The notes under the pieces: model-generated
Databases searched by the model: none
The model's input: only the letters and a program-made list of their open reading frames with translations
Told to the model about the DNA's origin: nothing
Shown: in pieces, positions 60,589 through 64,000 of the stretch
Layout: every line of letters starts with the position of its first letter
Numbering within the stretch: the first letter of the stretch is position 1
Made by a program: the position numbers and the translations under genes
Source: Castanea sativa
Lineage: Eukaryota; Streptophyta; Magnoliopsida; Fagales; Fagaceae
NCBI RefSeq assembly: GCF_040712315.1
Contig: NC_134020.1
Coordinates: forward strand, 46,361,751 to 46,425,750
Length of the DNA stretch: 64,000 nt
Direction: 5' to 3'

Positions 60589-60944
60589 AAAATGCAAAAC
60601 TGACATTCTAATTTTATTCAAATTTTATTTCAGTCCTCTAATTTTGTTTTCGTTCATTTCAGTTCAATAAGTTTCAAATTTATTAAATTAAAGCATTTTC
60701 GTTAATTTTTATTAAAATTTTTGAAAAAAAGAATCTGGAAAATATTTTTCAATCATTAATTTAATTTTTTTAATTTAAAAATTTTTGAAGATAAATTTAT
60801 AAAATTAACCACATCATATAACAAAAGTTGATGGAAAAGCCTTAATTGAATAAACTTGAAAGTTATAGAACTGAAATGAATAAAAGCAAAGTTAGATGAC
60901 TGAAATGAAATCTAAAAAAACTTAGAGGGTCAGTTTTGCATTTT
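60589..60944. mobile_element. Foldback element with about 125-bp arms
   Basis: The left arm begins AAAATGCAAAACTGACATTC; the right arm ends GGGTCAGTTTTGCATTTT. Arms pair through TTTCAGTCCTCTAATTTTG and TTCATTTCAGTTC blocks. The whole is 356 bp and AT-rich, with no gene. Confidence 0.8.
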
Positions 60945-61878
60945 ATAAAAATAAAAAAAAACTAAAGCTAAAAAACTTAAAGTTGATGTCTTTTCAAAGT
61001 TGATTTTTAAAGCTAACTTTATTCCTGATCTGTTTTTGTTCAAAGTTTTGTTTATGTTTTGTGCTATTATATATTGGTTATAACATAAAGGGTTATGTTA
61101 ACGGGTGCTCTTAGAACAGTTTTTAATAAACTATTTTATAAAAGTTTTGACATCATTTTTATTTGAAACATAAAAAGCTTTCAAAACAATTAATTTTTTT
61201 TATATTTTTTTATAAAAAATTTTAAAAAATATTTATTAAACTAATGTACTTAGACTATCGGTTAAATTTTCCTCAACATAAAAGCAATGCTCATCTACGT
61301 GTATTACATATCCAATGGTTGCTCTTATTCTGTCCGTTTTGTCCTCACTAACCTATTTATAATTCATTGTATTGCAGATGGCTACTAAATAGTTAAATAT
61401 GAATTGCTACTTTCCCCTGAACTCGAGGGAGTAACAAGCGCTACTCAATTGAATGGGTGGAACACATTTCTAATACTTGAATGTCAGAAGTGTGGATCTA
61501 ATACAAAGTTCATTCTTGTTTCTTTCATTGGTTTGGGACACTTGTCCATCACTTAGCCATTTGAAATATATATTTGTAAAATATAATTATAAATAAAATA
61601 ATGAAAGGTTTAGCTAAGTAAGTAATAAAAGTTAAAGTTTATTCATTTAATTTTATTTAGTTAATTTTCTTGCTAAGTAATCATGAACTTATTAATGAGC
61701 TACTTGATAAATTTATTAGTATTCTATATATAGTAAAATCATGACTAAAATGATTTACTCATTCACAAATATTTGAATTTTTATTATGACTTGACTGTTT
61801 ATGTTATTAATAAATTATAAATAATAATTTAATATCATTTGAAACTATTTACAAACTTATGCAATCTAAATTCAAGTC
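60945..61878. other. AT-rich DNA left of the edge retroelement
   Basis: No gene or element ends are seen. The last five bases, AAGTC (61874-61878), would be one target duplication of the retroelement that follows. Confidence 0.45.
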
Positions 61879-62547
61879 TGATGATGCAAAGAAGATCAGT
61901 AGACTAGATGCTTCGGACTTGAAATGACCACTTGCTCTCTCAATGGCCTGAAGAAAGAAAGAAAAGCGATCAAAGGTGACCGGGGCTGCCGACCAAGAAC
62001 CCTCCGATAGCAAAGTTAGTTTTTCTCTCTATATTTTTGGAGTTCTAACTTTTTGGGAGCAAATTCAAAACGTACCTTTGCTTTGTCTGAATCAGCGTTT
62101 ATATAGTGTTCTAATAGACGGTTATCGAAATTGGAACTTCCCCTGGATTCAAGGAGGCGCAAGGATTAAACGTAACTTCCATAACCGTTTAGGAGTTATG
62201 CTTCTATTTCACAACGGATACCCGGCAGTTATGCGTGGGATAAGGAATTATCACATTATATTCGAAGATTTTCCTAAGTATGATACCCTCGTCCTGGCAT
62301 TCCCTCGTCGAGTGTACTTTGGCACATGAGCAAGGGCCGTCTCGTCTAACGGACGAATTCCTTCAGGACGAGATTGTCAGCACTCTGGACGAGCGCCTCA
62401 TTCTCTAGTGGCACTTACCTCGTCCAAGGCTCTTCCTCCTTGGACGAGGTAGTTACAGGTAGGTTTCCGAGGGTGCTTGCAATTCTAATCGGGTTACGGA
62501 CGACCTATATGGACGACTTCGAGATAGGCAAAATCAATACCCTATCA
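61879..62547 (-). repeat. 3' LTR of the edge Gypsy element
   Basis: 669 bp. Read on the minus strand it goes TGATAGGGTATTG to GCATCATCA. A minus-strand TATA box (CTATATAAACGC) lies near 62095-62106. A purine tract (CAAGGGGGCAAT) lies just inside, next to 62547. Its first seven bases and its end, CATCATCA, match those of the LTRs of the element at 30 kb. Confidence 0.8.
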
Positions 62548-62626
62548 ATTGCCCCCTTGTTCAAGGGTCGTCCAAAGCTTTTGGTTTTTGGACACGTTTC
62601 ATCATGTTATCCCACGTGTCTGCTTA

Positions 62627-64000
62627 TCACTGATAGTACCTCCTTAGATGTTCCACGTTCCAAGGATGTTCTAACTTCCGCTCATCCAGAGCTTCTAGAT
62701 AGTAAGACCCCTGCCTCTTGCAGTTGATTATCCTGTAGGGTCCTTCCCAATTGGGTCCTAATTTTCCATGAGCTGGGTTCCTAGTCGCCAAGGAGACTCT
62801 TTTGAGGACAAGATCCCCCACATCGAACCGTCTGGGTTTCACCATGGCATCATGTTGTCTGGCCATAAGGTTTTTGTACCTTGCTGTCCTTCGCTCCGCA
62901 TCCATTCTTACCTCCTCAATAAGATCGAGGTCAAGACGAAGTTGTTCCCCATTCTCTTTCTCCTGGTACACCATCACTCGGTGACTTGCCATATGAACTT
63001 CCGCTGGTATGACAGCTTCACTTCCATAGGCTAGTTTAAAGGGGGTCTCTCCAGTCGGAGTTCGTACAGTCGTCCTATAGGCCCAAAGAACACCTGGTAG
63101 CTCGTCTGGCCATATCCCTTTTGCCCCTTCGAGCCGAGTCTTGATGATTTTCAGCAGGGATCGGTTTGCCACTTCTGCTTGTCCATTTGTCTGTGGATGG
63201 GAGGGTGAGGAATAGTGATTGTTGATCCCAAAATGACTGCAAAAGTCCCTGAAGGGTGCGTTGTCGAATTGACATCCGTTATCCGATACTAATACCCTTA
63301 GTACACCGAACCTACATAGAATATTCTTCCATACAAAATTGTTCACGTTTTGCTGGGTGATAGCTGCAAGAGGCTCGGCTTCTACCCACTTGGTAAAGTA
63401 ATCGATTCCTACCACCAAAAACTTTATTTGCCGGGTTCCCACGGGAAAAGGGCCTAGGATATCCAGCCCCCACTATGCGAAGGGCTACGGGGCCATCATT
63501 GGGGTCTGGTATTCTGGCGGCTGTCTAGGTACATTGCTATAGCGCTGGCACTGGTCGCATACCTTGACATAGGCTTTAGCATCTGCCTGCATTGTAGGCC
63601 AGTAGTAGTCGGCACGGACGATCTTATAGACTAACGATCGTGCTCCTGAATGATTTCCACATGCTCCCTCGTGCACTTCCCTCAGAACATAGCTTGACTC
63701 GTCAGGAGCCAAGCACCTTAAGTAAGGTTGGGAAAAACCTCGCTTGTACAATACTTCGTTTATGAGGACGTACTTGGCTGCCCTGACCCTTAACTTTTTT
63801 GCTTCATCTTTGCCTTCTGGGAGCCTTCCATCTTTTAGATAAATCATTATTGGACTCATCCAACTTTCTCCTCCTCCTATCTGCTGTATGTCAGGGATGT
63901 ATATGCTCGGCATATATTGGACGCTGTCGCACTCGTCTGTAACCCCTGCCAAAGCCGCTTTTGCCAAGGCGTCCGCTTCCGTGTTTTCTTCCCTGAGTAG
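62627..64000 (-). pseudogene. pol of Tat-like Gypsy element, cut by window edge
   Basis: C-terminal part of a retroelement polyprotein; the rest lies beyond 64000. In order it shows the end of an RNase H domain (ALAKAALAGVTDE), the zinc-binding domain before the integrase (HEGACGNHSGARS and CDQCQRYSN), the integrase core (DYFTKWVEAEPL, VSDNGCQFDN, NGQAEVANR) and a C-terminal GPY-like module (KLGPNWEGPYRI). The pol stop is at 62627. Only two in-frame stops are seen, both TAG, near 63466 and 63482, where TGG and CAG would be expected. The frame is otherwise intact, so this copy is younger than the one at 30 kb. Confidence 0.9.

Overview
The window is nuclear DNA from a flowering plant, probably a woody eudicot. 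The evidence is spliced genes with GT-AG introns, plant-only families (OVATE family proteins, a plant E2F), an AT-rich background and many plant transposable elements. The element mix would fit a Fagales tree, but the species cannot be fixed from sequence alone.

Six host genes look intact: an intronless CAF1 deadenylase (11.4-12.2 kb, +), an OFP13/18-type OVATE repressor (20.2-20.9 kb, +), an OFP6-type OVATE repressor (28.0-28.5 kb, -), a small plant protein of unknown function (43.8-44.3 kb, -), a three-exon plastid-targeted DUF1279 protein (46.7-48.2 kb, +) and a 14-exon E2F cell-cycle factor (49.5-56.3 kb, -). A broken fragment of FAB1 (phosphatidylinositol-3-phosphate 5-kinase) lies at 0.8-2.0 kb, and part of its flanking intron recurs near 5.9 kb.

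Most of the rest is transposon-derived. A Tat-lineage Ty3/Gypsy element with two 485-bp LTRs fills 30.0-43.2 kb. It has a decayed gag-pol, a 93-bp tandem repeat block, and an antisense gene between pol and the 3' LTR. That antisense gene is split by a 3.57-kb LTR-like insert (probably a solo LTR), which itself holds a terminal-inverted-repeat (TIR) element. A second Tat element enters from the right edge (61.9-64.0 kb, -). Further solo LTRs, mostly with target duplications, lie at 4.2-5.4, 6.7-7.3, 24.9-26.0 and 57.1-57.8 kb. The one at 25 kb carries three exact 30-bp-spaced copies of a motif like the as-1 enhancer. Three copies of a tRNA-type SINE, several hAT-like elements and MITEs, and a nest of long-TIR elements at 14.5-18.6 kb fill much of the remaining space.

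The genes do not form an operon-like unit. Two relations stand out: the linkage of CAF1 with OFP genes, which resembles an Arabidopsis neighbourhood as I remember it, and the convergent DUF1279-E2F pair. I found no RNA gene, CRISPR array or clearly new biological system. The most unusual material is the nested retroelement with its antisense gene.
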